Shown: piece after piece, positions 18,087 through 27,737 of the stretch
Layout: each line of letters begins with the position of its first letter
Numbering within the stretch: the first letter of the stretch is position 1
IMG/VR virus record: IMGVR_UViG_3300004369_000012
Span: 1-64,000 of that record
From: a virus
Strand: one strand, 5' to 3'
DNA length: 64,000 nt
Notes under the pieces: model-generated
What the model saw: the letters and a program-made list of their open reading frames with translations, nothing else
Database searches by the model: none
Told to the model about the DNA's origin: nothing
Program-made: the position numbers and the translations under genes

Positions 18087-19613
18087 ATGCCCGCAATAAT
18101 TACTGACCAAATTAAAATTTTGAACTGTGCAAATTTTGTCAGTGGCGTTTCGACTTCTGACAATAGTTACTATGTTTTTGTTGGTTTGCCAGATGCCACG
18201 GCAACCGATGGTGACTGGAATAGTAATACTCCTTCCCCAATTGATAACTTTGATAATTACAACAATATCTTTGATAATTGTCTTGCTGCTAAAAAATTGA
18301 CGCCCTCTGACGTAAAAAGGGTTGTCAGAAAACTTGATTGGTCTTCAGGCAGTATCTATGAGATGTATCGTCATGATTACAGTGTAACGAATTTGTCTCC
18401 CCAGACCAGTTCAACCAATTTGTACAGTGCAAACTATTATGTTGTAAACTCCGACTTTAGAGTTTATGAGTGTCTTTATAATGGTGCTTCGCCCGCAAAC
18501 AGTGGGAATGGTACTTTCTCCACTGAAGAACCAGTTCACACCGATCTAGAACCAAGACTAGAATCTGACGGTTATATTTGGAAATATCTTTATACTATTA
18601 GTCCTAGCGATATTATCAAATTTGATAGCGTTGATTATGTTCCAGTTCCTGAAAACTGGGGATCTACAACGGCAACTGGATCTGATGTCAAAAATGCTTC
18701 TGTAGATGGTAAAATTAGTGTCATTACAATTAATGACACATCTGCTGCTTCTTATCAATTTAGTGGTCTAAAGGAAAACGTACCTGTTAAAGGTGATGGT
18801 TTTGGTGCCACCGCAGCGGTATTTTTCACCAACGGTAAACCCACAAGTGTTACTGTTACTAACGGTGGTTCTGGATATACCTTTGCAACACTTGATCTTG
18901 ATAGCGTTGTGACTGGTAGTGGTGCCGTGTTTGATGTCATCATCCCACCCCCTGGTGGTCACGGTTATGACGTTTACAGAGAACTTGGTGCTTTCAGAGC
19001 ACTTCTCTATGCACGACTTGAAAATACCGATGCATCGAACCCCGACTTTTTTGTAGGGAACCAATTCGCACAAATCGGTATTCTGAAGAACCCCACACAA
19101 CCAGGTTCTAATACAATTCAGACACAATCCACCCTAAACACTACATATGCACTCAGATTAACTGGTGCAACTTCTGAAAATCTATCAGTTCAGATTGATG
19201 GTGATCTTACCCAAACTATTGGTGTTGGATCAACTGCAATCGGTAAGATTGTTAATTATGATAGCACCACCAAAATTCTATCATACTGGCAAGATAGGGA
19301 TGTTGCAACTGGAACACCCACCTATGGATACACACTAAATAGATTTACTAGCACTCCTGGTAGCGGGGGTTCTACAAACGTTACAGTTACAACAACTACA
19401 GGTACTGCGTCTGTTGGTATTGAAACTACGTTTACTGGACTATCCACAACTGTCAACTCTCGTGTTTATTATTTTGGTAGAACCGTAACTAATGGTCTTG
19501 CCTCTCCTGAATTTAAAAAATACTCAGGTGACATTGTTTACATTGATAACAGAGCGGAAATTACCAGGTCGCAAAACCAACGAGAAGATATCAAGATTGT
19601 TTTAGAGTTCTAA
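18087..19613 (+). CDS. gp8: baseplate wedge protein gp8
   Basis: Recognised as gp8 by its N-terminal pattern: an opening DQIKILNCANFVSG, then SYYVFVGLPDATATDGDW near residues 27-45, a DVKRVVRKLDWSSGSIYEMY block near 75-95, and DGYIWKYLYTISPSDIIKFD near 160-180. T4 gp8 is 334 residues and a wedge component sitting between gp7 and gp10; this version is 508 residues. The extra length includes a GxGY unit at about 250-285 (TNGGSGYTFATLDL) of the kind seen in gp7 and gp14, plus a Thr/Gly-rich C-terminal region. It is preceded by a late promoter box and followed four bases later by the next large structural gene. Confidence 0.9.
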   Translation: MPAIITDQIKILNCANFVSGVSTSDNSYYVFVGLPDATATDGDWNSNTPSPIDNFDNYNNIFDNCLAAKKLTPSDVKRVVRKLDWSSGSIYEMYRHDYSVTNLSPQTSSTNLYSANYYVVNSDFRVYECLYNGASPANSGNGTFSTEEPVHTDLEPRLESDGYIWKYLYTISPSDIIKFDSVDYVPVPENWGSTTATGSDVKNASVDGKISVITINDTSAASYQFSGLKENVPVKGDGFGATAAVFFTNGKPTSVTVTNGGSGYTFATLDLDSVVTGSGAVFDVIIPPPGGHGYDVYRELGAFRALLYARLENTDASNPDFFVGNQFAQIGILKNPTQPGSNTIQTQSTLNTTYALRLTGATSENLSVQIDGDLTQTIGVGSTAIGKIVNYDSTTKILSYWQDRDVATGTPTYGYTLNRFTSTPGSGGSTNVTVTTTTGTASVGIETTFTGLSTTVNSRVYYFGRTVTNGLASPEFKKYSGDIVYIDNRAEITRSQNQREDIKIVLEF

Positions 19614-19617
19614 TACG

Positions 19618-22600
19618 ATGCCCCAGAACACCAACTTCAACATCACACCATATTATGATGATTTTGACTCCTCAAAGAACTATTTCCAAGTTCTTTTTAA
19701 GGCAGGCACCCCAGTTCAAGCGCGAGAACTAAACAATCTACAATCGATCCTTCAGGATCAAGTAGAAAAGTTTGGTAAGCACATCTTCAAGGAAGGATCT
19801 GTTGTCCTACCTGGATCTGTCGCGTATGATAATTCTTACACATCAGTAGTTGTAAATTCAACGTTTTTTGGGGCAGACGTTGAATCCTACTATATGGGAC
19901 TTGTCGGTAGGGAGATTAGAGGTAAAACATCAGGTATTACCGCAATCGTAAAGGCAGTTCTTTCCTCTAATGACCCCACAACAAAGGGTACTACACTATT
20001 CATCAAATATAGAAAGTCTGCTACAGATTTTACATCTAGTGTATTTCTAGATGGTGAGACACTAATCACGAATGAACAGTTCACTGAGAACTTTACTACA
20101 TTTACAGTTGGCACTGAAGTTGCTTCCTGTATTACCGCTGAAGCGACTTCGATTGGTTCTGCCGTCACTGTAGATGAGGGTGTTTTCTTTGTAAGGGGGT
20201 ATTTTGTCAGTGTACCTTCTACAACACTTGTACTAGATCCTTATGCAAATGATACCTCGTACAGAGTTGGTTTCTTTGTAACCGAAGAGATTGTTACTGC
20301 GATTGATGATAACACTCTGTATGATAACGCTCAAGGATTTAATAACTATACTGCTCCTGGCGCAGATAGATTCAAACTTTCTTTGGGTCTAATTAAAAAA
20401 GAGATTGACGATTATAGAGACGAAAATTTCATTGAACTAGTCACCATTAGAAATGGTGAGGTAATAAAACTCAATAACAAGACTCAATATAGCATCATTT
20501 CTGATGAACTAGCAAGAAGAACTTATGATGAGTCTGGAAATTACTATATTAATAAGTTCCAGGTTAATCCTAAAGAATCTCTAAACAATAGATACGATAA
20601 TTTTGGCGTATTTTTCCCAGAAGAGACTACAATCCAAGGAAATACACCATCCGAAGACCTGATGCTAGCACAGGTCAGTCCTGGCAAAGCATATATCAAA
20701 GGTTATGAAACTGAATTGGTAGGTAACCAATTTGTTGACATTGAAAAACCAAGAACCACAAGAACAGTAAAGAGTGCTGCCATTCCTTTTGAGACAGGGA
20801 ATATTTTCCGTGTTAATAATGTTTATGGTGCTGCCTCTGTTGGTATCGGTACAACTCTTACCGTAGATCTGCGCGACGAAAGACTAGGCACCGATCAAGA
20901 TGGTACTCCTGGTTTTAGCATCGGTGTTGCTAGAGTTTATGATTATAAACTTCAAAATGCCGCTTATGCAGATGATGCTTCCGTATTTGAACTAGCATTG
21001 TTTGATGTTCAGACATTTACTGATCTTACACTAAATCAAGAGTTGGTAATTGATGCTCCTGCACTTATTCAAGGTAAAAACAGCGGTGCTAGGGGTTTCC
21101 TAAGGTCTAGAAATGGGGCAATACTAACTCTACAGGACACTGTAGGAACTTTCCTTGCCGATGAGCAGATCATTGTCAATGGTGTCAATAATGGTAGGGT
21201 TATTAGCACTGTCATCGCACATAGTCTAACAGATGCCAAATCTATCAGATCCGAATCTGGTATCACTACATTTGCTGCTGATTTTAGACTGAGCACACTT
21301 CATTCTTTCGGAGCACAAGCATTTAATATTACTCCAGGATCTGGTGCATCTGCAATCTCCACAATTACCAGTCAGAATAATGGTTGGCAATTAAATGCCA
21401 AAGTTGGCGATATTATTGCATATACTAATGTTGGCATTTCTTCAATCATTTACAATAGAGTTACTGCAGTTGCAACAAATAATGTTACTGTTGAAGCAAC
21501 AACCAGTGTCATTGGTGTTTCTCATGGTGGTCTTCCTGCATCAAGTGCAACTCTAAGCGGACTTTCGGTTGTAGGTTTGAGAGTCGTAAGTCCTAATTCT
21601 GGATATTTGTACTCTGCAATGCCAAATGAGTATATTTCCAATGTTGATCTCACCAACTCAGATCTATTCATTAGAAAAGAATATACAAATGAAACAGTCG
21701 CTGATAGCACCCTAAATCTAGATTCTTTGACTGGTTCTGATTTTGTATATGCACCATTCGATGAAGAAAGATATGTTATTTCGTATGCTGATGGAACTGT
21801 AGAACCTCTTACAAGCGATCAGATGAGGATCGTTGGTGCAGGTAAATCCGTAGTATTTGATGGTCTAAGCAAATCATCTGCATCGAATGTAAAGGTAATT
21901 ACTACACAGCAAACCAGCAAGATTAGTCATAAAGGCAAATTGCTGAATAAGTGCTCTTCTATTACTGTTTCGGGTTCTAGAGATCAATCCTCTGGTGTCA
22001 CAACTGCAACTCAGGATGGTCTAACTTATAATACGATTTATGGTACTAGAGTTCAAGATAGAGAGATCTCTCTAAATCTTCCTGATATTGTAAGAGTTCA
22101 CGCAGTATTTGAGTCTTCTACAACTTCTGCACCCACAATTCCTTCCATCACTTTCTCTTCTTTTGATGGACCATCTAGCAATAATGCTGATACAATTGTC
22201 GGTGAGGCATTTGTTGGTGAGACATCTGGCGCTTCTGGCATCATTCTAGAGAAGGATGGTACAACAACTCTGCGTTATATTGGTAAAAATCAGGAATCCT
22301 TTGAAGTTGCTGAAAGAGTTAAGTTCCAACAATCTGGCGTTCATGCAATCATTTCTTCTATTAATGCAGGTGATCAAAATATTGCAGATGACTTCAACCT
22401 AGACAATGGTCAGAGACTAGAGTTCTATGATTTTGGTAGACTAGTTCGTAAGAATGCTGCTCCTGCCCCATCTAGACAGATCAGAGTATTCTTTGATAAC
22501 TACACTGTTGATTCTGGTGATACTGGCGCATTCTTTACGAAGAATTCTTACGAACAAACCAGTTATTCTAAGGATGTTCCATCCTTCGGCGGACGTAGAA

Positions 22601-25600
22601 ATACTGATGTTATTGATCTAAGACCTAGGGTTTCTGCATATACTGGTAACAACTCCCCCTTTGAGTTTACCTCAAGAAACTTTGCTGGCAGTGGTCAATC
22701 TGTAGCAAACGTGGTTGTTTCTGGTGAAAACATTACCTTTGATTATAGTCACTATCTTGGAAGAGTTGATAAGATTGCTCTAAATCCAGATGCATCGATT
22801 AGTGTAACTAAGGGTATTCCTTCTCTAAATCCTATCGCTCCCCAAGGTAGTGGTGATGCTTCATTTGAAATGGGCACTATCCAATACAAACCTTATGTCT
22901 TCAATGCAGAAGATGATGTAACCATCACGCTGACTGACTTCAGAAGATACACGATGTCTGACATCGGTAAACTAGATCAGCGAATTGAGAATCTTGAGTT
23001 CTACACAAGTCTAAATCTCCTTGAAATTAATACTGCAAATCTTCTAATTGAAGATCCCGAAACTGGTTTGAACAGATTCAAATCTGGTTTCTTGGTTGAT
23101 AATTTTGGGACATTTGATGTTGCTGATGCAACAATTCCTGCAATTAAGTATGACATTGATAATAATGTCATGAGTGCAAGCACTGATGATGATACTGTAA
23201 ATCTACTAATCGGTTCTGAATCGATTATTGGTCTAAATCAAAATGCTGATGGTTCTGTTGATGCAGATTATGTAACTGACCTTCAATCTGAAAACATCAG
23301 AAAAAATAAAAATATTGTTACCCTAGATTATAGTGAGGTAACTCACACAAATCAACCCTTTGCTAGTAAACTAGTCAACGTTAACCCATATGATGTTGTA
23401 ACTTGGTCTGGTAGAATGTCCTTGAGTCCTTCTCAGGATAATTGGACTGTTAGAGAATTTAGAACTATTGATGGTGGTTGGGGCAACAGTGAAACTATCG
23501 TTACATCTCAGAGAATCGATAGACTAAGATCACAAAATATTGGTATTACGGCAACCAGACTGAAACCCAGAACCAACTTCTTTGCAAGTTTTGGTGATGT
23601 TGACATGTCTGATACTAGAAAGTTTACCATACCCAAACTTCTAGAAGTTACTCCCGTACTTGGTACTTTCCAGACAGGTGAAACAGTGGTTGGTGTTATG
23701 CCATCCACAAATGGTTCGCAGTCTAGTGTCAGAGTAAGATTTAGACTTGCACAAGCAGATCATAAGAGTGGTCCATATAATGGACCCACACTAACATTCT
23801 CCAGTAATCCATACGACGATAATGTTGGTCTGTCTTCACAGTACAGCGAAACTACTACGGTTTTGAATATCGATACCGCAAGTTTCAACATGAAGGCGGA
23901 TGAGAGATTCTATGGTTTTGTTAGAAAGGGTATGAAACTGGTTGGGGAAACCAGTGGAGCAGAAGCAACTATCTCTGATGTTCGTCTGATCTCTGATGAT
24001 AATGGTGCTCTTCTAGCATCTATGCATATTCCCAGCAGCAATCCATCTTTCAACAATGGTACAAACATTGTTAAGTTCTCTGCTGAAAAACTATCTTATG
24101 AACCTCTACCTGGTATATTTGTAAGTAATGCTGAGGCACCTTTCGACTCTTCTGCACAGAGAGTTATCACAACAAGAATTAACAGACGCCAACGTCCCAG
24201 ACCTGTTGATCCTCTAGCACAAACTTTCTTTGTTGAGGATGTGAATGGTGTATTCTACACCTCTATGGATGTATTCTTTGGAACTAAGAGTACCAGTGTT
24301 CCTATTCAACTAGAAATTGTTCTGGTTGAGAATGGAATTCCAAGTACAACTACAGTTCCAGGTTCTGTTGTAACTCTAGAACCATCACAAGTTACTACTT
24401 CCACAAATGCCTCTACGGCAACAACATTTACATTTGATGCTCCTGTTTTCTTAGAACCTGGTGAATATGCATTTGTCCTCAAGGCAGATACTGATGCATA
24501 CAATGTTTGGGTGTCTGAAGTTGGTTCTGAGGATATTTCCACTAAGGATCTACCTGAACTGGAGAAAGTTATCATTAACAAGCAACCTTCTCTAGGTTCT
24601 CTGTTCAAGTCTCAAAATGCTTCTACTTGGACTCCTGCCCAACTTGAGGATATTAAGTATGTTGCTAAGAAAGCAAAGTTTGTCACCAATCTTGGCACAC
24701 TAAGACTTTATAATCCCAAACTGGAGACATTTGGCGCTCGCAATGCTCTTGCTGCTAACGCAGTTGAAGTTCTACCTCAAAAGGTAACTGTTGGTCTTTC
24801 TTCCGATCTCAATAACGGATCTGTCGTTGTTGGTTCTGAAATTCGACAGGATAATGCAACTGGTAAGGGTATTATCGAATCCCTACAAGGTGCTCTTGAT
24901 CTATATGATGCTGGTCTAACCATCACAAATGCTGGTGTGGGGTATTCTAATGGAACATTCCAAAATGTAACTCTCAGCGCCCTAACTGGTATTGGTCAAG
25001 ATGCAGTTGGTATCATTACTGTCACAAGTGGAACCATTGATTCTATTTGCGTTACTGATAGTGGTTCTGGTTATAGTGTTGGTGATACTCTAACAGCAAC
25101 TTTAGGTGATAATAACCTTGGTAGAAATCTAGTTTTCACTGTTGGAGTTACCACTAATACCAACGCATTTGTTCTAACAAATGTTACTGGTACTTTCAAT
25201 GAGACTGACCCCATCCAGTATACCGTTGCTGGTGTTGGTTCCACCATGCCAGGAAGAATTCCTGATAGAATCAGTGTCAACTCTGGTGCAAACGACGGTA
25301 AGCACTTTAGGGTAACCCATCCTGCTCATGGTATGCAAGCAGCAAATAATAGGGTTAAGATCAGTGGTCTAGTTGGAGATACAATTCCCACTAAACTTAC
25401 TGTTGGTTATGCCTCCACAACTCTAGAGAATATTAGTGTTGCAAGCACTGCAAACTTCAACATGTTTGAAGGATCTCAGGTCAATGCGGGTAATCCTGGT
25501 TATTTGCTGATCGGTGATGAAGTAATTTCTTATACGGGTGTTTCTGGATCTGAAATTACAGGCATTTCCACTAGAGGTGTTGATTCTACTCTATCTAGAT

Positions 25601-26592
25601 CTTATGCTGTTGGTGAACTAGTACACAAGTATGAGTTTGCTGGTGTTAATCTTAGAAAAGTTAACACTGAGCATAGTTTCGCTAATGTCAGCACAAATAT
25701 TGAAAATCGTATCACCAATGATCAATATTATGTTAAGATTATGGGCACTCAAAACTTCACCAGTAATAAGCATGGCGGTGGTGTAGAGGCAAGGGCAACC
25801 AAGAACGTAAAATTTGATGCTATTGAACCAATTCTAGATACAACTATTCCAAACTCTACAAGTTTTGGTGGAAGAATCAGAACTATTTCTGCAACCAGCG
25901 TAGACGGTTCTGAAGTTTCGTTTGTTGATCAAGGATATCAGGAGATCGCTGTTGAGGGAACCACAAGATTCTCTACTCCTAGAATGATTGCTTCTAAGAT
26001 CAATGAAGATGCAAGACTAGCAGGTATGCCCGCTAATAAATCTCTAACTGTTGAATTGAACTTCTCTACTACCGACGAGAATGTTTCCCCAATGCTAGAT
26101 TTGTCTTCTGCATCTCTACTTACACACTCCAATAAGATCAACAATCCAGTTTCTAACTATATTACTGATAGTAGAACAAATACTGTTAATGAAGATCCTC
26201 ATGAGTATGTTTACATGACTAAAGTTGTGTCTCTTGAGAATCCTGCGTCTGCTTTGAAAGTTCTGCTTGCTGCTGATCGTCCCGCATCTTCTGATATTAG
26301 AGTCCTATATAGATTATTCAGAACAGACAATCCTGAAATTGAAAGAGTCTTTGAACTCTTCCCTGGTTATGACAACCTAGATGCAAGTGGTCAAGTCATT
26401 GATACCAATTTAAATAGTGGTCGCTCTGACAGACAAGTAGTTGCAAGTCAAGATGGTCAATTTATTGATTACGTCTTTACCGCTAACAACCTACCACAAT
26501 TCACTGGATATCAGATCAAGGTCGTAAGTTCTACAAGCAATCAAGCACTATCTCCCAGAATTAAAGACTTTAGATCTATCGCACTAGCATGA
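19618..26592 (+). CDS. giant tail/baseplate structural protein with DUF4815-type N terminus (2324 aa)
   Basis: A 2324-residue virion protein. The N terminus (TPYYDDFDSSKNYFQVLFK, then PVQARELNNLQSILQDQVEK near residues 35-55, then FGKHIFKEGSVVLPG) is the pattern of phage DUF4815 proteins, which attach large fibre-like proteins to the baseplate. About 1700 residues of beta-rich sequence follow, with GxGY units near 1766-1831 (TNAGVGYSNG, DSGSGYSVGD) and an IGDEVISYTG...STRGV module near 1965. The C terminus carries a long DPHEYVYMTKVVSLENPA region typical of such proteins. It lies in the position of T4 gp10-12 genes but is not recognisably any of them. The next small gene overlaps its stop (ATGA). 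Confidence 0.8.
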   Translation: MPQNTNFNITPYYDDFDSSKNYFQVLFKAGTPVQARELNNLQSILQDQVEKFGKHIFKEGSVVLPGSVAYDNSYTSVVVNSTFFGADVESYYMGLVGREIRGKTSGITAIVKAVLSSNDPTTKGTTLFIKYRKSATDFTSSVFLDGETLITNEQFTENFTTFTVGTEVASCITAEATSIGSAVTVDEGVFFVRGYFVSVPSTTLVLDPYANDTSYRVGFFVTEEIVTAIDDNTLYDNAQGFNNYTAPGADRFKLSLGLIKKEIDDYRDENFIELVTIRNGEVIKLNNKTQYSIISDELARRTYDESGNYYINKFQVNPKESLNNRYDNFGVFFPEETTIQGNTPSEDLMLAQVSPGKAYIKGYETELVGNQFVDIEKPRTTRTVKSAAIPFETGNIFRVNNVYGAASVGIGTTLTVDLRDERLGTDQDGTPGFSIGVARVYDYKLQNAAYADDASVFELALFDVQTFTDLTLNQELVIDAPALIQGKNSGARGFLRSRNGAILTLQDTVGTFLADEQIIVNGVNNGRVISTVIAHSLTDAKSIRSESGITTFAADFRLSTLHSFGAQAFNITPGSGASAISTITSQNNGWQLNAKVGDIIAYTNVGISSIIYNRVTAVATNNVTVEATTSVIGVSHGGLPASSATLSGLSVVGLRVVSPNSGYLYSAMPNEYISNVDLTNSDLFIRKEYTNETVADSTLNLDSLTGSDFVYAPFDEERYVISYADGTVEPLTSDQMRIVGAGKSVVFDGLSKSSASNVKVITTQQTSKISHKGKLLNKCSSITVSGSRDQSSGVTTATQDGLTYNTIYGTRVQDREISLNLPDIVRVHAVFESSTTSAPTIPSITFSSFDGPSSNNADTIVGEAFVGETSGASGIILEKDGTTTLRYIGKNQESFEVAERVKFQQSGVHAIISSINAGDQNIADDFNLDNGQRLEFYDFGRLVRKNAAPAPSRQIRVFFDNYTVDSGDTGAFFTKNSYEQTSYSKDVPSFGGRRNTDVIDLRPRVSAYTGNNSPFEFTSRNFAGSGQSVANVVVSGENITFDYSHYLGRVDKIALNPDASISVTKGIPSLNPIAPQGSGDASFEMGTIQYKPYVFNAEDDVTITLTDFRRYTMSDIGKLDQRIENLEFYTSLNLLEINTANLLIEDPETGLNRFKSGFLVDNFGTFDVADATIPAIKYDIDNNVMSASTDDDTVNLLIGSESIIGLNQNADGSVDADYVTDLQSENIRKNKNIVTLDYSEVTHTNQPFASKLVNVNPYDVVTWSGRMSLSPSQDNWTVREFRTIDGGWGNSETIVTSQRIDRLRSQNIGITATRLKPRTNFFASFGDVDMSDTRKFTIPKLLEVTPVLGTFQTGETVVGVMPSTNGSQSSVRVRFRLAQADHKSGPYNGPTLTFSSNPYDDNVGLSSQYSETTTVLNIDTASFNMKADERFYGFVRKGMKLVGETSGAEATISDVRLISDDNGALLASMHIPSSNPSFNNGTNIVKFSAEKLSYEPLPGIFVSNAEAPFDSSAQRVITTRINRRQRPRPVDPLAQTFFVEDVNGVFYTSMDVFFGTKSTSVPIQLEIVLVENGIPSTTTVPGSVVTLEPSQVTTSTNASTATTFTFDAPVFLEPGEYAFVLKADTDAYNVWVSEVGSEDISTKDLPELEKVIINKQPSLGSLFKSQNASTWTPAQLEDIKYVAKKAKFVTNLGTLRLYNPKLETFGARNALAANAVEVLPQKVTVGLSSDLNNGSVVVGSEIRQDNATGKGIIESLQGALDLYDAGLTITNAGVGYSNGTFQNVTLSALTGIGQDAVGIITVTSGTIDSICVTDSGSGYSVGDTLTATLGDNNLGRNLVFTVGVTTNTNAFVLTNVTGTFNETDPIQYTVAGVGSTMPGRIPDRISVNSGANDGKHFRVTHPAHGMQAANNRVKISGLVGDTIPTKLTVGYASTTLENISVASTANFNMFEGSQVNAGNPGYLLIGDEVISYTGVSGSEITGISTRGVDSTLSRSYAVGELVHKYEFAGVNLRKVNTEHSFANVSTNIENRITNDQYYVKIMGTQNFTSNKHGGGVEARATKNVKFDAIEPILDTTIPNSTSFGGRIRTISATSVDGSEVSFVDQGYQEIAVEGTTRFSTPRMIASKINEDARLAGMPANKSLTVELNFSTTDENVSPMLDLSSASLLTHSNKINNPVSNYITDSRTNTVNEDPHEYVYMTKVVSLENPASALKVLLAADRPASSDIRVLYRLFRTDNPEIERVFELFPGYDNLDASGQVIDTNLNSGRSDRQVVASQDGQFIDYVFTANNLPQFTGYQIKVVSSTSNQALSPRIKDFRSIALA

Positions 26593-26810
26593 TGAAGAAA
26601 GCAAAAGTTGAAGGTCACTCCAATCTTGAGAGAGACCTTCAAACAAACGCTATTATTGATACTGACAAACAAGCGTATCAACGGTATATTATGGATAGAC
26701 AACAAAGACAGTATCAATCTCAAACGATTGAAAATTTGAAGTCTGAGTTGGATGAAATTAAGTCTTTACTAAAGGAGTTTATCAATGGATCCAAATCAAA
26801 TATCACTTGA
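26589..26810 (+). CDS. small coiled-coil protein (73 aa)
   Basis: A 73-residue, highly charged protein. The N-terminal half is basic and Gln-rich (YQRYIMDRQQRQYQSQTIEN) and the C-terminal half (IENLKSELDEIKSLLKEFIN) has heptad spacing of Leu and Ile typical of a coiled coil. The start overlaps the preceding stop, and the 3' end overlaps the next ORF by 26 bases. A second in-frame ATG at 26592 is an equally possible start. Short coiled-coil proteins after large tail genes often serve as chaperones or trimerisation factors; that is an inference. Confidence 0.7.
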   Translation: MMKKAKVEGHSNLERDLQTNAIIDTDKQAYQRYIMDRQQRQYQSQTIENLKSELDEIKSLLKEFINGSKSNIT

Positions 26811-26967
26811 TTCAATGTCAAAGTTGTTTGAATACGAACGACAGGCAAGAATGATTGATGAATGCACTGATGTAAAGCAATTGCAAAATATTTGTAAATC
26901 CTTTGCTAAACTTTATTTTAAGCAGCAAGAGGTGATGACCTTGATTGGTCTTCCGCTAAATAGTTAA
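26785..26967 (+). CDS. small hypothetical protein (60 aa)
   Basis: A 60-residue helical protein (SMSKLFEYERQARMIDECTD, then VKQLQNICKSFAKLYFKQQE) with two cysteines and no membrane segment. It overlaps the previous ORF by 26 bases, and its last codons contain a late promoter box for the next gene. I do not recognise a family, although its size and position match the small ORFs commonly found between tail genes of cyanomyoviruses. Confidence 0.7.
   Translation: MDPNQISLDSMSKLFEYERQARMIDECTDVKQLQNICKSFAKLYFKQQEVMTLIGLPLNS
26956..26963 (+). promoter_or_regulatory. T4-like late promoter box (CTAAATAG)
   Basis: CTAAATAG lies in the last codons of the 60-aa ORF, 16 bases before the next ATG. The 17 bases from the box (CTAAATAGTTAAAAATA) are identical to those at 36684, upstream of gp15. 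Confidence 0.65.
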
Positions 26968-26979
26968 AAATATTAAACC

Positions 26980-27321
26980 ATGGCAGCACCAGTTGTAAAT
27001 CTGTCTGTAGATCAACATACTGATTTTGCGGCGACTTTTACTATTCGTCAGGCGGATGGTAGCGTCGTTGATTTAAGAGGTTATGATCTAGAGTCTAAAG
27101 TTAGAAAGTGGGAAGGATCTACAAATGTTGTTGCTATGGGCACCACTTATGGCGCTAATGCTGCCCTCGGTAAGATTACTGTAAGTTTAGCGTCTACTGT
27201 TACTGGCATTTTAACTGCTGGTAGATATAATTACGATATTATGATCATTAATCAAATTTCAAATAAGGTTAGTAAAGTAATTCAAGGGCAGATGATAGTT
27301 GCACCTTCGATGACAAGTTGA
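26980..27321 (+). CDS. small beta-rich structural-type protein (113 aa)
   Basis: A 113-residue protein starting MAAPVVNLSVDQHTDFAATF. Its strand-rich layout, with RQADGSVVDLRGYDLESKVR followed by ASTVTGILTAGRYNYDIMII, resembles the N-terminal beta-sandwich domains found on phage baseplate or fibre-attachment proteins. The family is uncertain. It has its own late promoter box and is followed by an overlapping ORF (TGATG), so the two are probably co-expressed as virion or assembly proteins just before the tail fibre genes. Confidence 0.7.
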   Translation: MAAPVVNLSVDQHTDFAATFTIRQADGSVVDLRGYDLESKVRKWEGSTNVVAMGTTYGANAALGKITVSLASTVTGILTAGRYNYDIMIINQISNKVSKVIQGQMIVAPSMTS

Positions 27322-27686
27322 TGGAAGAGTACGATGTTGTCTTATCTGATGTTATCAGTGGTCAAGTCGATTATGAAGCAGAGGTCGTAGTAGACACAGG
27401 CATTCAATTATTATCTGTAGATGTTACATTGGGGCAGGGGGGCTTACAGGTGGCAAATTTGAAGGACCTGGACGATGTAAGTATGTCAGGTGCGGGCAAC
27501 AAGTTTGTCCTGATTTATGATAGTGCAACTAACGGGTTTAAGTTGGTAAATCCTGACGATGTTCTAGATTCTGCTGTAGGTATTGTTCCTAGTGATCCTG
27601 CACCTGTAGGATTTTCTACGGACACAATTAACTATCTTGACGATGTTTTGGATAACAAAATTGATCTTGACGCGGGTGAATGGTAA
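27321..27686 (+). CDS. acidic hypothetical structural-type protein (121 aa)
   Basis: An acidic protein of 121 residues. A TTG three bases upstream could also serve, but the ATG at 27321 overlaps the previous stop and is the better start. It has a beta-rich first half (YDVVLSDVISGQVDYEAEVV), then LKDLDDVSMSGAGNKFVLIY followed by FKLVNPDDVLDS. That LxDLxDVxxxGxxxGxxLxY plus WVPxxxxx layout resembles a small tail-fibre-associated repeat common in marine phages. Position between a baseplate-type ORF and the fibre suggests a fibre connector; the sequence does not prove it. Confidence 0.7.
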   Translation: MEEYDVVLSDVISGQVDYEAEVVVDTGIQLLSVDVTLGQGGLQVANLKDLDDVSMSGAGNKFVLIYDSATNGFKLVNPDDVLDSAVGIVPSDPAPVGFSTDTINYLDDVLDNKIDLDAGEW

Positions 27687-27692
27687 AAAAGT

Positions 27693-27700
27693 AATAAATA
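27693..27700 (+). promoter_or_regulatory. T4-like late promoter box (AATAAATA)
   Basis: AATAAATA lies 37 bases before the first tail fibre ATG. A purine-rich AGGGGGC lies at 27726-27732, a plausible ribosome binding site for that start. Confidence 0.6.
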
Positions 27701-27737
27701 TTCTTAGGTTATAATTCGATAATTCAGGGGGCTTTAA